Assembly: GCF_000430525.1 (NCBI RefSeq)
Contig: NZ_AUME01000025.1
Coordinates: 1 to 45,614 of the forward strand
Length of the DNA stretch: 45,614 nucleotides
Reading direction: 5' to 3'
Source of the DNA: Prevotella corporis DSM 18810 = JCM 8529
GTDB lineage: Bacteria > Bacteroidota > Bacteroidia > Bacteroidales > Bacteroidaceae
Part shown: one piece after another, positions 1-7,929 of the stretch
Numbering within the stretch: the first letter of the stretch is position 1
How the letters are laid out: every line of letters starts with the position of its first letter
Translations under genes and position numbers: made by a program
The notes under the pieces: generated by a model
Databases searched by the model: none
What the model saw: only the letters and a program-made list of their open reading frames with translations
Told to the model about the DNA's origin: nothing

Positions 1-267
1 CTTGCCCGTGCGCAAATCCGTCCATCGTCTGCGACGAATTTTCAAGATCACCTTATGGCCTCGAATAGGGAAGTCGGTTATATTAACTGCTTCCATGAAC
101 CCCTTGGACTCGAAGGTGGCATTACCTGACAAAGTCTTGTCCATACGTTCGTCAAGACTAATATGAAACTCAGGTCCAACCTCGCAGACAGAAACGATAG
201 TAAAATAATCTAATATTTGAGAAGGCAAAACAAGAGTTGCCAAGGTGCGTAACATTTTTTCTTCCAT
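1..267 (-). CDS. ISAon1-like transposase N-terminal region protein, cut by the window edge
   Basis: An uninterrupted reading frame of 89 codons starts at the ATG at 267-265 and runs off the left edge. It begins MEEKMLRTLATLVLPSQILD and ends in a basic stretch (KIRRRRWTDLRTGK). From memory this matches the short N-terminal-region protein that accompanies ISAon1-type transposases in Prevotella and Bacteroides; the catalytic part would lie to the left of the window. The basic end suggests DNA binding. The frame is absent from the supplied ORF calls only because it is partial. I am fairly sure of the mobile-element origin and less sure of the exact family. Confidence 0.65.
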   Translation of the reverse strand, partial: MEEKMLRTLATLVLPSQILDYFTIVSVCEVGPEFHISLDERMDKTLSGNATFESKGFMEAVNITDFPIRGHKVILKIRRRRWTDLRTGK

Positions 268-334
268 AATGCGAAGGTCGGAATTATTAAGATAAATAAC
301 AAATTATTCCCCCATTGATTTTCTACTGAGCCTT
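1..334 (-). mobile_element. Right part of an ISAon1-like insertion sequence (outer end near 332)
   Basis: The element carries the truncated transposase-region gene at 1-267. On the minus strand the bases before that gene include GGCTCAGTAGAAAATC (317-332), which could be the terminal repeat. The other end and any target duplication lie outside the window, so the exact boundary is a guess. Confidence 0.4.
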
Positions 335-383
335 AATTGTAAGTTTATAGTCTAATAATCAATTTTAGGTTAAAAACAAAAAA

Positions 384-409
384 TAAGGTGTAGATAATTC
401 TACACCTTA
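384..409 (-). terminator. Rho-independent terminator of the initiator tRNA
   Basis: Two perfect 11-base arms (384-394 and 399-409) flank a 4-base loop. On the minus strand the hairpin begins five bases after the tRNA and is followed by a T-rich stretch, the form of an intrinsic terminator. Confidence 0.85.
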
Positions 410-413
410 ACTG

Positions 414-486
414 TTGCGGAGGCAGGACTCGAACATGCGACCTCCAGGTTATGAGCCTGGCGAGCTACCAACTGCTCCACTCCGCG
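414..486 (-). tRNA. Initiator tRNA-Met (anticodon CAT)
   Basis: A 73-base cloverleaf on the minus strand has the anticodon loop CTCATAA, so it reads AUG. Two initiator hallmarks are visible: base 1 is C facing A at position 72, so the acceptor stem does not close, and the D-stem has A11 with T24. The anticodon stem is CCAGG/CCTGG, so only two of the usual three consecutive G-C pairs are present (29-41 is A-T). The T-stem has one apparent T52-C62 mismatch. The 3' CCA is not encoded and must be added after transcription. It has its own promoter and terminator, so it is a single-gene unit. Confidence 0.93.
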
Positions 487-539
487 ATATTTACCATTTT
501 GCAATCATTGTGAATATATCACCTTCTTGAATGCGAGTG

Positions 540-571
540 CAAAGGTACTACTTTTTTCTCAATTAACCAAA
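540..571 (-). promoter_or_regulatory. Promoter of the initiator tRNA
   Basis: On the minus strand TACCTTTG (540-547) fits the Bacteroidetes -7 box TAnnTTTG, with TTTG (568-571) 20 bases upstream as the -33 element. Transcription would start about 50 bases before the tRNA. Confidence 0.75.
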
Positions 572-1154
572 TTTCATTTTGAAAAAAATTCGTTATGCAT
601 ATTTTTCACTCATTAAATTTAGCTGTATTCTTCGTGTATTGGCATGTCTTACAATTATATTCGCATACTTTAGAAATCTATTGTTTTAATAAATATACAT
701 TTCTCAGACTAATTAAAATCGGCCAAAAAGAACAGAAGGCACTCTCCTATCGATCGTTTTTCAACTACAGCTCTGCAAAAGGTGACCTTTTGAACGGTAA
801 TAGGTGTCAAATGATTGATTAAAAGATGACCTTTCGTGCCATGAGAACTATCATGTTAATTATCAGGAGATTGCAGTTACATTCTTTTAGGGCAGCCTTG
901 TTTATTTTTATTAGCCTGAATTACAAAAAATAGCCATTAGAAATTCATGCATAAAGATGACATTTTTTCAACTCAAATTGAATTGACATTTGAACGAGTT
1001 TCGAAAATTGAATTAACTAAATCAACCAAACATAGTTTTAAAATACGATGTATATAAATTACGTTAATGGCAAAGATCAGTATGCGTTTTAAAAATACAC
1101 CATCACTCATTGTAATAAGCTAAATCCAATGAATCGAAGTTTTTTATTAAATAA
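572..1154. other. AT-rich intergenic region without a convincing gene
   Basis: This stretch lies between the tRNA promoter and the tetR promoter. The only open frame (595-822, 75 codons) has no leader signal and an odd aromatic-rich composition, and it runs across the palindromic repeat at 776-792, so I do not call it a gene. Apart from that repeat I see no RNA gene or promoter. Confidence 0.6.
776..836. repeat. Palindromic AAAGGTGACCTTT-type repeat
   Basis: A 17-base perfect palindrome, CAAAAGGTGACCTTTTG, occupies 776-792. A related half copy, AAAAGATGACCTTT, follows at 821-834. A weaker version, TAAAGATGACATTTTT, lies near 953-968, and GCAAAAGGTCACGT lies near 16195 in another intergenic gap. 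Recurrence of the same core in non-coding gaps suggests a small dispersed repeat rather than a protein-binding site of one gene. Confidence 0.45.
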
Positions 1155-1185
1155 TTTGTCAATTAATATTTTTTTTCTACTTTTG
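1155..1185 (+). promoter_or_regulatory. Promoter of the tetR-fabG operon
   Basis: TTTG (1155-1158) and TACTTTTG (1178-1185) are separated by exactly 19 bases, a full match to the Bacteroidetes housekeeping promoter. Transcription should start near 1190, which makes an ATG at 1196 nearly leaderless and favours the ATG at 1235. Confidence 0.8.
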
Positions 1186-1209
1186 CACATACTATTTGTA
1201 TTGTGCAAA
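1182..1209. promoter_or_regulatory. Likely TetR operator overlapping the -7 box
   Basis: Perfect 8-base arms TTTGCACA (1182-1189) and TGTGCAAA (1202-1209) flank 12 bases that contain a further TAC...GTA pairing. The 28-base dyad covers the end of the -7 box and the predicted transcription start, the usual place for a TetR-family operator that controls its own gene. Confidence 0.65.
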
Positions 1210-1234
1210 TAGTCCTAACTTAAGGATAAAAAAG

Positions 1235-1873
1235 ATGTCTATTTCAAAAACAAGACAAAAATTAGTAGATGTTGCCCGGCAATTATTTGCCAAGAACGGT
1301 ATTGCAAATACCACAATGAATGATATTGCCAAAGCATCTGGTAAAGGCCGTCGCACTCTTTATACCTATTTTAAAAGTAAAGACGACGTCTATTATGCTG
1401 TAATAGAAGCTGAACTTGAAAGATTGTCAGACAAGCTCGACGAAGTTGCAGCCAAAAAGATACCCCCTCATGATAAAATCATAGAGCTCATCTATACACA
1501 CCTGAGCATGATAAAGGAAACTGTCATGCGCAATGGTAATTTACGGGCAGAGTTTTTCCGGAATATCTGGATGGTTGAGAAGGTCAGAAAAAACTTTGAC
1601 GAAGATGAAATAGAACTTTTTCAAAAAGTATATACAGAAGCCAAGGCTGACGGCGATTTCGATATAGACAATGTTAAACTGGTAGCAGACATAACCCACT
1701 ATTGTATCAAAGGCTTGGAAGTACCTTTCATTTATGGCCGATTGGGACATGGCTTAACAGAAGAAACAAGCCGCCCATTAGTTGCTAAAGTCGTCTATGG
1801 CGCCTTGGGAAATAAAGGAGTTAAACAGATTCCAGAGGATTCATCCATTAACCACAACATATACAATCATTAA
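1235..1873 (+). CDS. TetR/AcrR family transcriptional regulator
   Basis: The 212-residue protein has the TetR N-terminal DNA-binding domain, with the helix-turn-helix at about residues 28-47 (TTMNDIAKASGKGRRTLYTY) and the typical FKSKDD sequence after it. The remaining two thirds are helical and form the ligand-binding and dimer region. I chose the ATG at 1235 (MSISKTR) because the longer frame from 1196 would start inside the likely operator, only about six bases after the predicted transcription start. The gene lies 22 bases upstream of fabG and shares its promoter, so the pair is probably an operon that the regulator represses in response to a fatty-acid-related ligand. The ligand is inference from the neighbour. 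Confidence 0.88.
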   Translation: MSISKTRQKLVDVARQLFAKNGIANTTMNDIAKASGKGRRTLYTYFKSKDDVYYAVIEAELERLSDKLDEVAAKKIPPHDKIIELIYTHLSMIKETVMRNGNLRAEFFRNIWMVEKVRKNFDEDEIELFQKVYTEAKADGDFDIDNVKLVADITHYCIKGLEVPFIYGRLGHGLTEETSRPLVAKVVYGALGNKGVKQIPEDSSINHNIYNH

Positions 1874-1895
1874 TAAATTAAAGAATAAATAACAA

Positions 1896-2642
1896 ATGGG
1901 ATTATTAACAGGAAAAACAGCCCTTATTACAGGAGCTGCAAGAGGAATTGGAAAAGCAATTGCATTGAAATTTGCAGAAGAGGGTGCAAACATAGCATTC
2001 ACTGACCTTGTCATTGATGATAACGGAAAAGAAACCGAGAAAGAAATACAAAAGATTGGCGTAAAATGCAAGGGATATGCAAGTAATGCTGCGGACTTCG
2101 CACAAACGGAAGATGTTGTTAAACTTGTTAAGGAAGAATTTGGCAGTATTGATATTTTAGTAAACAATGCAGGAATTACCAAAGACGGGCTCATGATGCG
2201 CATGACCGAAAATCAATGGGATGCCGTCATTGCAGTCAACCTTAAGAGCGCTTTCAATTTTATCCATTCATGCCTTCCAATCATGATGCGACAGAGATAT
2301 GGAAACATCATCAATATGGCAAGCGTTGTCGGAATCCACGGAAATTCAGGACAAGCAAATTACGCAGCTTCAAAAGCGGGGCTAATTGCCTTGGCAAAAA
2401 GTATTGGTCAAGAGATGGGGCCAAAAGGTATTCGAGCCAATGCCATTGCCCCCGGATTTATTGATACAGCAATGACTCAAGCATTGCCTGATAACATTCG
2501 TAAAGAATGGATTTCTAAAATTCCACTTCGTCGGGGCGGTAATACAAATGACATCGCAAACACGGCCCTGTATCTTGCTTCAGACCTTTCAAGTTATGTT
2601 TCTGGACAAGTCATTCAAGTCGATGGCGGAATGAACATGTAA
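1896..2642 (+). CDS. fabG: 3-oxoacyl-[acyl-carrier-protein] reductase FabG
   Basis: This 248-residue protein is a classical short-chain dehydrogenase. It shows the nucleotide-binding TGAARGIG (residues 12-19), NNAG (90-93) and the catalytic set N115, S143, Y156 and K160. Length and the ending SGQVIQVDGGM fit FabG, which reduces 3-oxoacyl-ACP with NADPH in the first reductive step of fatty acid elongation in the cytoplasm. It follows the TetR gene in one operon and is closed by a strong hairpin at 2656. Other SDR enzymes share these motifs, so the exact substrate is inferred from overall resemblance and length. Confidence 0.92.
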   Translation: MGLLTGKTALITGAARGIGKAIALKFAEEGANIAFTDLVIDDNGKETEKEIQKIGVKCKGYASNAADFAQTEDVVKLVKEEFGSIDILVNNAGITKDGLMMRMTENQWDAVIAVNLKSAFNFIHSCLPIMMRQRYGNIINMASVVGIHGNSGQANYAASKAGLIALAKSIGQEMGPKGIRANAIAPGFIDTAMTQALPDNIRKEWISKIPLRRGGNTNDIANTALYLASDLSSYVSGQVIQVDGGMNM

Positions 2643-2655
2643 TCTTGATTATAAT

Positions 2656-2707
2656 AAATTGACAAAATTGTTTCCTAAAAATTAATTGGAAACAATTTTG
2701 TCAATTT
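2656..2707. terminator. Long perfect hairpin after fabG
   Basis: Perfect 20-base arms (2656-2675 and 2688-2707) flank a 12-base loop and lie 13 bases after the fabG stop. The AT-rich stem ends in AAATT/AATTT, so it could act in both directions. It also sits just before the downstream TTG start. Confidence 0.8.
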
Positions 2708-2733
2708 TATATTAACATTTAATTCAATTTAAA

Positions 2734-3402
2734 TTGACTCCTCTTTACGAAGATAACCATATTATCATTGTTTACAAAGAATGTGGTGAGATAGTGCAAG
2801 GTGATAAAACTGGGGACACTCCACTTTCTGAGTCTGTTAAACATTGGCTGAAGGAAAAATATGATAAGCCAGGTAATGTTTTCCTTGGTGTTGTGCACAG
2901 ACTTGACAGACCTGTCGCTGGAATAGTCGTTTTTGCAAAAACATCAAAAGCACTAAAAAGACTGAATGATATGTTTCGCAAGGGTGAAGTGTCGAAGACA
3001 TATTGGGCAATCGTTCAGAATGCCCCAGAAAAACAAGATGAGACATTAATCAATTGGCTTGTTCGTAACGAAAAGCAAAACAAGAGTTACGCCCATGAAA
3101 ACGAAGTACCAAACTCGAAGAAAGCCATTCTACATTACAAAGTTTTAGGATCGTCAGACCATTATACCTTATTGGAAATTAATCTCCAGACAGGACGTCA
3201 TCATCAAATTAGGTGTCAACTTGCCCACATGGGCTGTACCATCAAAGGAGATTTGAAATATGGAGCGAGGCGTAGCAATCCAGATGGGGGAATTTCACTC
3301 TTGGCCCGACGAATAGAGTTTGTGCACCCGGTTTCTCATGATAAGATAATGGTAGAAGCTCCCCTACCCAATGAAAAATTATGGCAAGAAATTACCCCCT
3401 GA
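2734..3402 (+). CDS. RluA-family RNA pseudouridine synthase
   Basis: The 222-residue protein carries the RluA-family catalytic motif HRLDRPVAG (residues 55-63) with D58 as the expected nucleophile, followed by FAKTSKA and later TGRHHQIR and KGDLKYG. It lacks an S4 domain, so it is the compact form that isomerises uridine in rRNA or tRNA; the target base cannot be told from sequence. The start is TTG at 2734: an in-frame TAA lies at 2713-2715 and no ATG falls between, while the family alignment (LYEDNHII) begins right there. It follows the fabG hairpin, and no consensus promoter is evident. Confidence 0.88.
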   Translation: MTPLYEDNHIIIVYKECGEIVQGDKTGDTPLSESVKHWLKEKYDKPGNVFLGVVHRLDRPVAGIVVFAKTSKALKRLNDMFRKGEVSKTYWAIVQNAPEKQDETLINWLVRNEKQNKSYAHENEVPNSKKAILHYKVLGSSDHYTLLEINLQTGRHHQIRCQLAHMGCTIKGDLKYGARRSNPDGGISLLARRIEFVHPVSHDKIMVEAPLPNEKLWQEITP

Positions 3403-3595
3403 TGACGATAGATTTTATGTTAGTGGGGTTATACTGAACTATAGCATATTTTTCAAGCTGAAAAGTATCATACTGTTCGACATGTAATCATGTCTCGCCA
3501 ATTCAAGATTCCTCCAACATTAAATTGAGGCATAATAGATATCTGATAGGCTAAAACATACCTATATTTCCGACCACAGAATTCAAAATCACATC

Positions 3596-3623
3596 GTTAC
3601 ATCATAAATGCTGATGATGTAAC
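3596..3623. terminator. Hairpin between convergent genes
   Basis: Perfect 10-base arms GTTACATCAT (3596-3605) and ATGATGTAAC (3614-3623) flank an 8-base loop and are followed by AAAAATG. It lies in the 318-base gap between the plus-strand pseudouridine synthase and the minus-strand ppiD-like gene and may end transcription from either side. The rest of that gap (3403-3595) shows nothing recognisable. Confidence 0.5.
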
Positions 3624-3630
3624 AAAAATG

Positions 3631-3675
3631 CTGTCGGTTGAACTCCCTATTAAGGTGAGGAAGTTGAACCGACAG
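3631..3675 (-). terminator. Likely terminator of the envelope operon
   Basis: CTGTCGGTT (3631-3639) pairs with AACCGACAG (3667-3675), and after one G-G mismatch the stem continues with AACT/AGTT. On the minus strand it lies 46 bases after the PpiD stop and is followed by CATTTTTG, a modest T-tract. Confidence 0.65.
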
Positions 3676-3720
3676 TAATTACTAATCGTATCTTATTTTT
3701 TATAAGGCTTCTATTATATA

Positions 3721-5868
3721 TTAGAAGAAGATGTAACGGTGGTCAACAACGTTTGACTTCAAGATAAGATCTTGGATAAAGTTGCCAACATATTGCATAC
3801 TCTGTTGAGCACACTGTTGCATCTGAACCGATTCATTATATTTAGAGCCTACGCGCATTGCCTTCTTAGTAACCTGGAACATATAAACACCAGAGTTTCC
3901 TTTCACTGGTGCTTTGCAGAACTTGCCTACCGGTGTAGCAGCGACAGCCCCAGACAAAGCTGGCTCAACTGCGCCCATACCCTGGATAAATACCGGTGAA
4001 GCAAATGTTATCTGGTTAACAGTGCTAACTTTCGCACCTTTAGCCTGAGCCGCAGCAATACTGTTTACACCTTTCAATTTAGCAATCAGCTTTTCAGCCT
4101 TCTTGTCTTTCATCACCTCACGTTTAAGCATCTCCTTCACTTCAGGATCATCCCATGTTCTATAACCCTGTGGATGAACCTTAGTCAATGAAACTACCAT
4201 AAAGTGATCATTATTACCACACTCATACAGAGGCGAAACATCACCTTCCTTGGCATCAAAAATCCACTTCAAGGCATCACGAGTACCACGAACACCAACA
4301 ACATTATGCTCTGCAGTTGTGATATTCTTCTGTTCTTGAACCTTGTAGCCGTACTTAGAAGCATTCTTTTCTATATCCGCAAGTGTAGTACTCTTGGCAA
4401 CAAATTCAGAAAACTTATTGAATGCCATGCCACGTGTATCTTTAGAGAAATCAATAACTTTCTTTATAACAGCTGCAGTTGTCTTTGTCTTTAAGGCACG
4501 CTTGTCAAGTACCTGGAGAATGATATTTCCCTGTGACAAGGCAATATTACTTACTTTGGTAATCTCGGCATTCATAATTGCATTAATGAATTGACGGTTT
4601 TCCTGATTCATAGAGGTGGCATGCTCATACTGCGAGCCAGTAAACCATACTTTCTCACCCGTCTGACCATATCTTTTAGCAATGGCTTCAAAATCTGCAC
4701 CATTAGAAAGAGCCTTCTGAATAGAGTCTGCCTTTGACTTGGCAATTTCTGATGTCGCTGCAGCAATCTGAATCTGACGGAACTGTACAGAGTCTGGCAA
4801 CTGAGCTTTATTCATCACACGGATGATGTTCAATGTGTTGTCCTTTTTGTTTTCAGTGACGGCAGTCGTACCAACACCCAAAGAATCAATCTTAGATGCA
4901 ATGTCAGGATATGCCTGATAAGCTGCACTACTTACAGGTAAACCAAGATATGGAATTTCGCTACCACTCTTACTTACAACCTGTGATGGATCAGCAGCCT
5001 GGCTCAACTGTTGCTGGAGATTTTTCATTTCCTTAACTATAGCATTTCTGTCAGAGGCACTCGCCATAATCTGGAAATCAACATATTTAATATCTCGCGT
5101 TTCAACTGTTTGACGAAATGCAGGCTTTAATTCCTCATATTTTGCTTTCAAGTCCTCATCAGAGATTGTAACATCCGCATCCTTAATTGAGCTGTATGGC
5201 AATGATGCCAACTGGATTTCAGCTTCTTCATTTTGTTCTGTGAATGCCATTTTGGCTTCTGCCTTGTTTGAAAGCACGCAACTTGCCACCAATGCTTGAT
5301 ATTTCTGACCTAAAAGCTGGGTACGTAGGTTCTTTTCTACAAACATCCAATAGTTATAGGCAACTTGCATTTGCTCTGCCTGCTGAGGGTTCGATGATTT
5401 CGCTTTATTATATCCCTCCAGGAACTGTTTCAAAGTATTAACATCAAAGCGACCTGTCTGTTGGTTAATGAAAGGTGTTTGAGCCAATAACGGGTTGGTG
5501 CCGTCATTCAACACTGCTTGCAACTCATCTTCGGTAACAGTAAGTCCAACTTTCTCTGCATCTGCCTGAAGCACCTTGTTGCTAACCAACTGTTGCCAAA
5601 CCTGATCTTTCACTTGATTCAATTCATCTTCTGACAAATTATCACGCTGCATGGTAAACTTTATAGCATCCTGATATTCATCAACCATTTTTTGGTAGTC
5701 TTGTACATTGACCTTCTCACCTGAGATTTCGCCAACTTGCTGTCTGGCTTCGCCCTTAATACCATTGCAAGAGCGGAATGCCTCTTCAGCAATAAATGCA
5801 AAAAGGCCCAAACCGATAATTACAATCAGTGTGATTCCTCTGCGTCTAATTTTTCCTAATGCTGCCAT
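3721..5868 (-). CDS. PpiD-like periplasmic peptidyl-prolyl isomerase / chaperone
   Basis: The 715-residue protein has a short basic N-terminus, one membrane segment (about residues 10-26) and a long periplasmic part. Residues about 35-250 form a SurA/PpiD-type N-terminal region with a long EDELNQVKDQVWQQLV helix. A parvulin-like PPIC segment starts near residue 360 (QFRQIQI, then ADFEAIAKRYGQ). This is the PpiD architecture: an inner-membrane-anchored foldase helping proteins emerging from the Sec channel. It is the last gene of the minus-strand run with lptC and the CNNM protein, 102 bases downstream of the latter. Catalytic residues of the parvulin domain are not obvious, so it may act mainly as a chaperone. 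Confidence 0.88.
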   Translation of the reverse strand: MAALGKIRRRGITLIVIIGLGLFAFIAEEAFRSCNGIKGEARQQVGEISGEKVNVQDYQKMVDEYQDAIKFTMQRDNLSEDELNQVKDQVWQQLVSNKVLQADAEKVGLTVTEDELQAVLNDGTNPLLAQTPFINQQTGRFDVNTLKQFLEGYNKAKSSNPQQAEQMQVAYNYWMFVEKNLRTQLLGQKYQALVASCVLSNKAEAKMAFTEQNEEAEIQLASLPYSSIKDADVTISDEDLKAKYEELKPAFRQTVETRDIKYVDFQIMASASDRNAIVKEMKNLQQQLSQAADPSQVVSKSGSEIPYLGLPVSSAAYQAYPDIASKIDSLGVGTTAVTENKKDNTLNIIRVMNKAQLPDSVQFRQIQIAAATSEIAKSKADSIQKALSNGADFEAIAKRYGQTGEKVWFTGSQYEHATSMNQENRQFINAIMNAEITKVSNIALSQGNIILQVLDKRALKTKTTAAVIKKVIDFSKDTRGMAFNKFSEFVAKSTTLADIEKNASKYGYKVQEQKNITTAEHNVVGVRGTRDALKWIFDAKEGDVSPLYECGNNDHFMVVSLTKVHPQGYRTWDDPEVKEMLKREVMKDKKAEKLIAKLKGVNSIAAAQAKGAKVSTVNQITFASPVFIQGMGAVEPALSGAVAATPVGKFCKAPVKGNSGVYMFQVTKKAMRVGSKYNESVQMQQCAQQSMQYVGNFIQDLILKSNVVDHRYIFF

Positions 5869-5919
5869 TTTATTATAATTTTGTATTTTTATTTAATGCT
5901 AACTTTGGCAAATTGCCTA

Positions 5920-5927
5920 CAAAAATA
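5920..5927 (-). promoter_or_regulatory. Possible internal promoter for the PpiD-like gene
   Basis: On the minus strand TATTTTTG fits TAnnTTTG and would give a leader of about 45 bases, but I see no -33 element at the right distance. Confidence 0.35.
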
Positions 5928-5970
5928 CGAAGAAAAAGAGAATTATTATAATCTTTTACAAAGAAATCTT

Positions 5971-7227
5971 TTATAAATCGACTTTTAGCTTAACTAATTC
6001 TATTTTTGTCATTGTACTCTTGATGATTTTAAACTTAAACTTGCCTATTTGAATCTCTTCATTCAGTTTTGGAAAACTTTGGTAATTGTGTAAGATGAGC
6101 CCTCCCAATGTCATGTACTCATCACTATCAGGCAACTGAAGTTCGAAAAGATTATTAATTTTATCAATCTCCAAACGTGCGGAGAGCAGATACTCGTTCT
6201 CTCCTGTCTGTTTTGCTATATACTTATTACTGTCATGTTCGTCTTCTATCTCACCAAATATTTCTTCGACGATATCTTCCAATGAGACGATACCACTGGT
6301 ACCGCCAAATTCATCAACAACCACTCCTAAGCTTTTTTTCTGCTGCAAGAAAATCTTCATCAACTTTTGGGCAGCCATTGTCTCTGGCACAAAGGGCATT
6401 CGACGAATATGAGATTTCCAATCATCACGATTTCGAAACATTTCAGAAGAATGGATATAACCTTCTATATGATCGATATCGTCATTATATACTATTATCT
6501 TCGAGTTACCACTTTCAATGAACATCTGTTGCAACTCATCGATTGAACAGGATTTATCAACGGCATTGATCTCCGTTCTCGGCACCATGCAGTCTCTTAC
6601 TTTTGTATCGGTAAATTCCAAAGCATTCTGAAAAATTTTCACCTCTTCTATCTTGCCTGTATCTTTAGCATTCTCAATAGAACTTTGTACAAGGTAGTCC
6701 AGTTCTACTTTTGTGAATGTTCCGTCGCTCTTCTGCTCGGTGATTTTAACACCAAAACATCGAAGCATGATACGTGAGAGCAAAGTAGAGAATCGACTGA
6801 TAGGCCAAAGGATGATGAAAAACGCATAAGCCGTGGGGGCAAATAACGTGAGCAATTTATTGGGATTGCTCTTGAAGAAAGCTTTAGGAAGAAACTCTCC
6901 TGTGAACAGAACAATAATTGTTGACAAAATAGTGTTGAGCAATACTTGCGTAGCAGGTGCAAAGTCCAAGAATATAGTCTTGTTAAAAAGTTCGGCAAAT
7001 AAAATACCATACAAGACAAGCACAATGTTATTACCAACCAACATGGTAGAAACAAATCCGTTGGGATTGTGAAAAAAGACTTGAATACACCTTTGAGCAA
7101 TTCCTCTTTTGCCTTTATCCATCTCAGCAAGCATTCGGTTGCTTGACACAAATGCGATTTCCATGCCTGAAAAAAATGCAGACAAGACCAAGGAAAAAAA
7201 AATGCCTATGACTAAACTAATATCCAA
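5971..7227 (-). CDS. CNNM/CorC-HlyC family membrane protein (GldE-like)
   Basis: The 418-residue protein begins with a CNNM (DUF21) membrane domain of three to four segments (residues about 5-150, with the typical SAFFSGMEIAFVSSNR). A paired CBS domain follows (about 205-325, containing RDCMVPRTEI and VVDEFGGTSGIVSLEDIVEE), then a C-terminal CorC/HlyC domain (about 340-418). The family handles magnesium or cobalt efflux or senses adenosine nucleotides; in Bacteroidota the relative is called GldE, although nothing here indicates gliding. It lies 7 bases downstream of lptC in one operon. Transport activity is family knowledge, not seen in the sequence. Confidence 0.87.
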   Translation of the reverse strand: MDISLVIGIFFSLVLSAFFSGMEIAFVSSNRMLAEMDKGKRGIAQRCIQVFFHNPNGFVSTMLVGNNIVLVLYGILFAELFNKTIFLDFAPATQVLLNTILSTIIVLFTGEFLPKAFFKSNPNKLLTLFAPTAYAFFIILWPISRFSTLLSRIMLRCFGVKITEQKSDGTFTKVELDYLVQSSIENAKDTGKIEEVKIFQNALEFTDTKVRDCMVPRTEINAVDKSCSIDELQQMFIESGNSKIIVYNDDIDHIEGYIHSSEMFRNRDDWKSHIRRMPFVPETMAAQKLMKIFLQQKKSLGVVVDEFGGTSGIVSLEDIVEEIFGEIEDEHDSNKYIAKQTGENEYLLSARLEIDKINNLFELQLPDSDEYMTLGGLILHNYQSFPKLNEEIQIGKFKFKIIKSTMTKIELVKLKVDL

Positions 7228-7234
7228 TTTTTAT

Positions 7235-7894
7235 TTATCTTTTAATTACTGGCCCCTTCAGCTTATCGTGCCTAACGGTATCAATATTCAAGGTTGACTG
7301 TATGGCAGATTGGTCTCCGCCTGAAGAAAATTCTCTTTTGTCTATAATACTCCAACCTTTTATCTGTCTAATCTCGTAATTTGTCATTTGTTCATCACTC
7401 TTAAACCAGTTGCCCTCAAGCTCCTTGTCGGGTGTCTTTAGGTGAGAATATGTATTTGACCAAATCAGATGATTTTGTTCATCCCAAAACAGATTGTTCG
7501 TTTGAAACTCAACACCCTGTGAAGTTAAGATTCTTACGTGCCCATTGAGCTTCCAGCGTCTGTCTTTATCGAAATAAACGGCCGTATCACTCTGAATATA
7601 ACCTACAACATGTTTGGTGAGATCGAATTGTGTAAGAAGGATTCCCTTATTGAATATCCAACGAGAAGGATTCTTATTTTCATTAACTTCCCACTCTTCA
7701 GCAACGACGCGATATTTAATTACCCCTGAATCAGAAATGAGCGTATTAACACCATAAGTCACCATTACAGGGACAGAATCCTTGTCACGAATTGCAGGCG
7801 CTGTATGCTCATACCCTTCTGAGCATGATGCTAAAAAGGACAGAAATAAGCATATTAATAACAAGTAGGTAAACAAAAGATGAGTAAACCTCAT
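7235..7894 (-). CDS. lptC: LPS export ABC transporter periplasmic protein LptC
   Basis: The 219-residue protein starts with a hydrophobic segment ending in a lipobox (FLASC, C24), so it is probably a lipoprotein rather than a single-pass membrane protein. The rest is a beta-rich LptC-type domain with YRVVAEEWEV, then alternating segments such as YIQSDTAVYFDKDRRWKLNGHVRI and GVEFQTNNLFWDEQ, the repeated pattern of the LptA/LptC/OstA jelly roll. LptC receives lipopolysaccharide from LptBFG and hands it to the periplasmic bridge. It sits between an outer membrane protein gene and the CNNM gene in a minus-strand operon, an arrangement I recall from other Bacteroidota. Confidence 0.87.
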   Translation of the reverse strand: MRFTHLLFTYLLLICLFLSFLASCSEGYEHTAPAIRDKDSVPVMVTYGVNTLISDSGVIKYRVVAEEWEVNENKNPSRWIFNKGILLTQFDLTKHVVGYIQSDTAVYFDKDRRWKLNGHVRILTSQGVEFQTNNLFWDEQNHLIWSNTYSHLKTPDKELEGNWFKSDEQMTNYEIRQIKGWSIIDKREFSSGGDQSAIQSTLNIDTVRHDKLKGPVIKR

Positions 7895-7929
7895 AATAAC
7901 AGTTTATGAACGAAAAAATCTCAAAGTTG

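Noticed and set aside
595..822. 75-codon plus-strand open frame
   Set aside because: No leader or promoter, aromatic-rich composition, and the end runs through the palindromic repeat at 776-792. It looks like chance in AT-rich DNA.
1196..1234. Upstream ATG of the TetR gene
   Set aside because: It lies inside the likely operator and only about six bases from the predicted transcription start; the protein family begins at the ATG at 1235.
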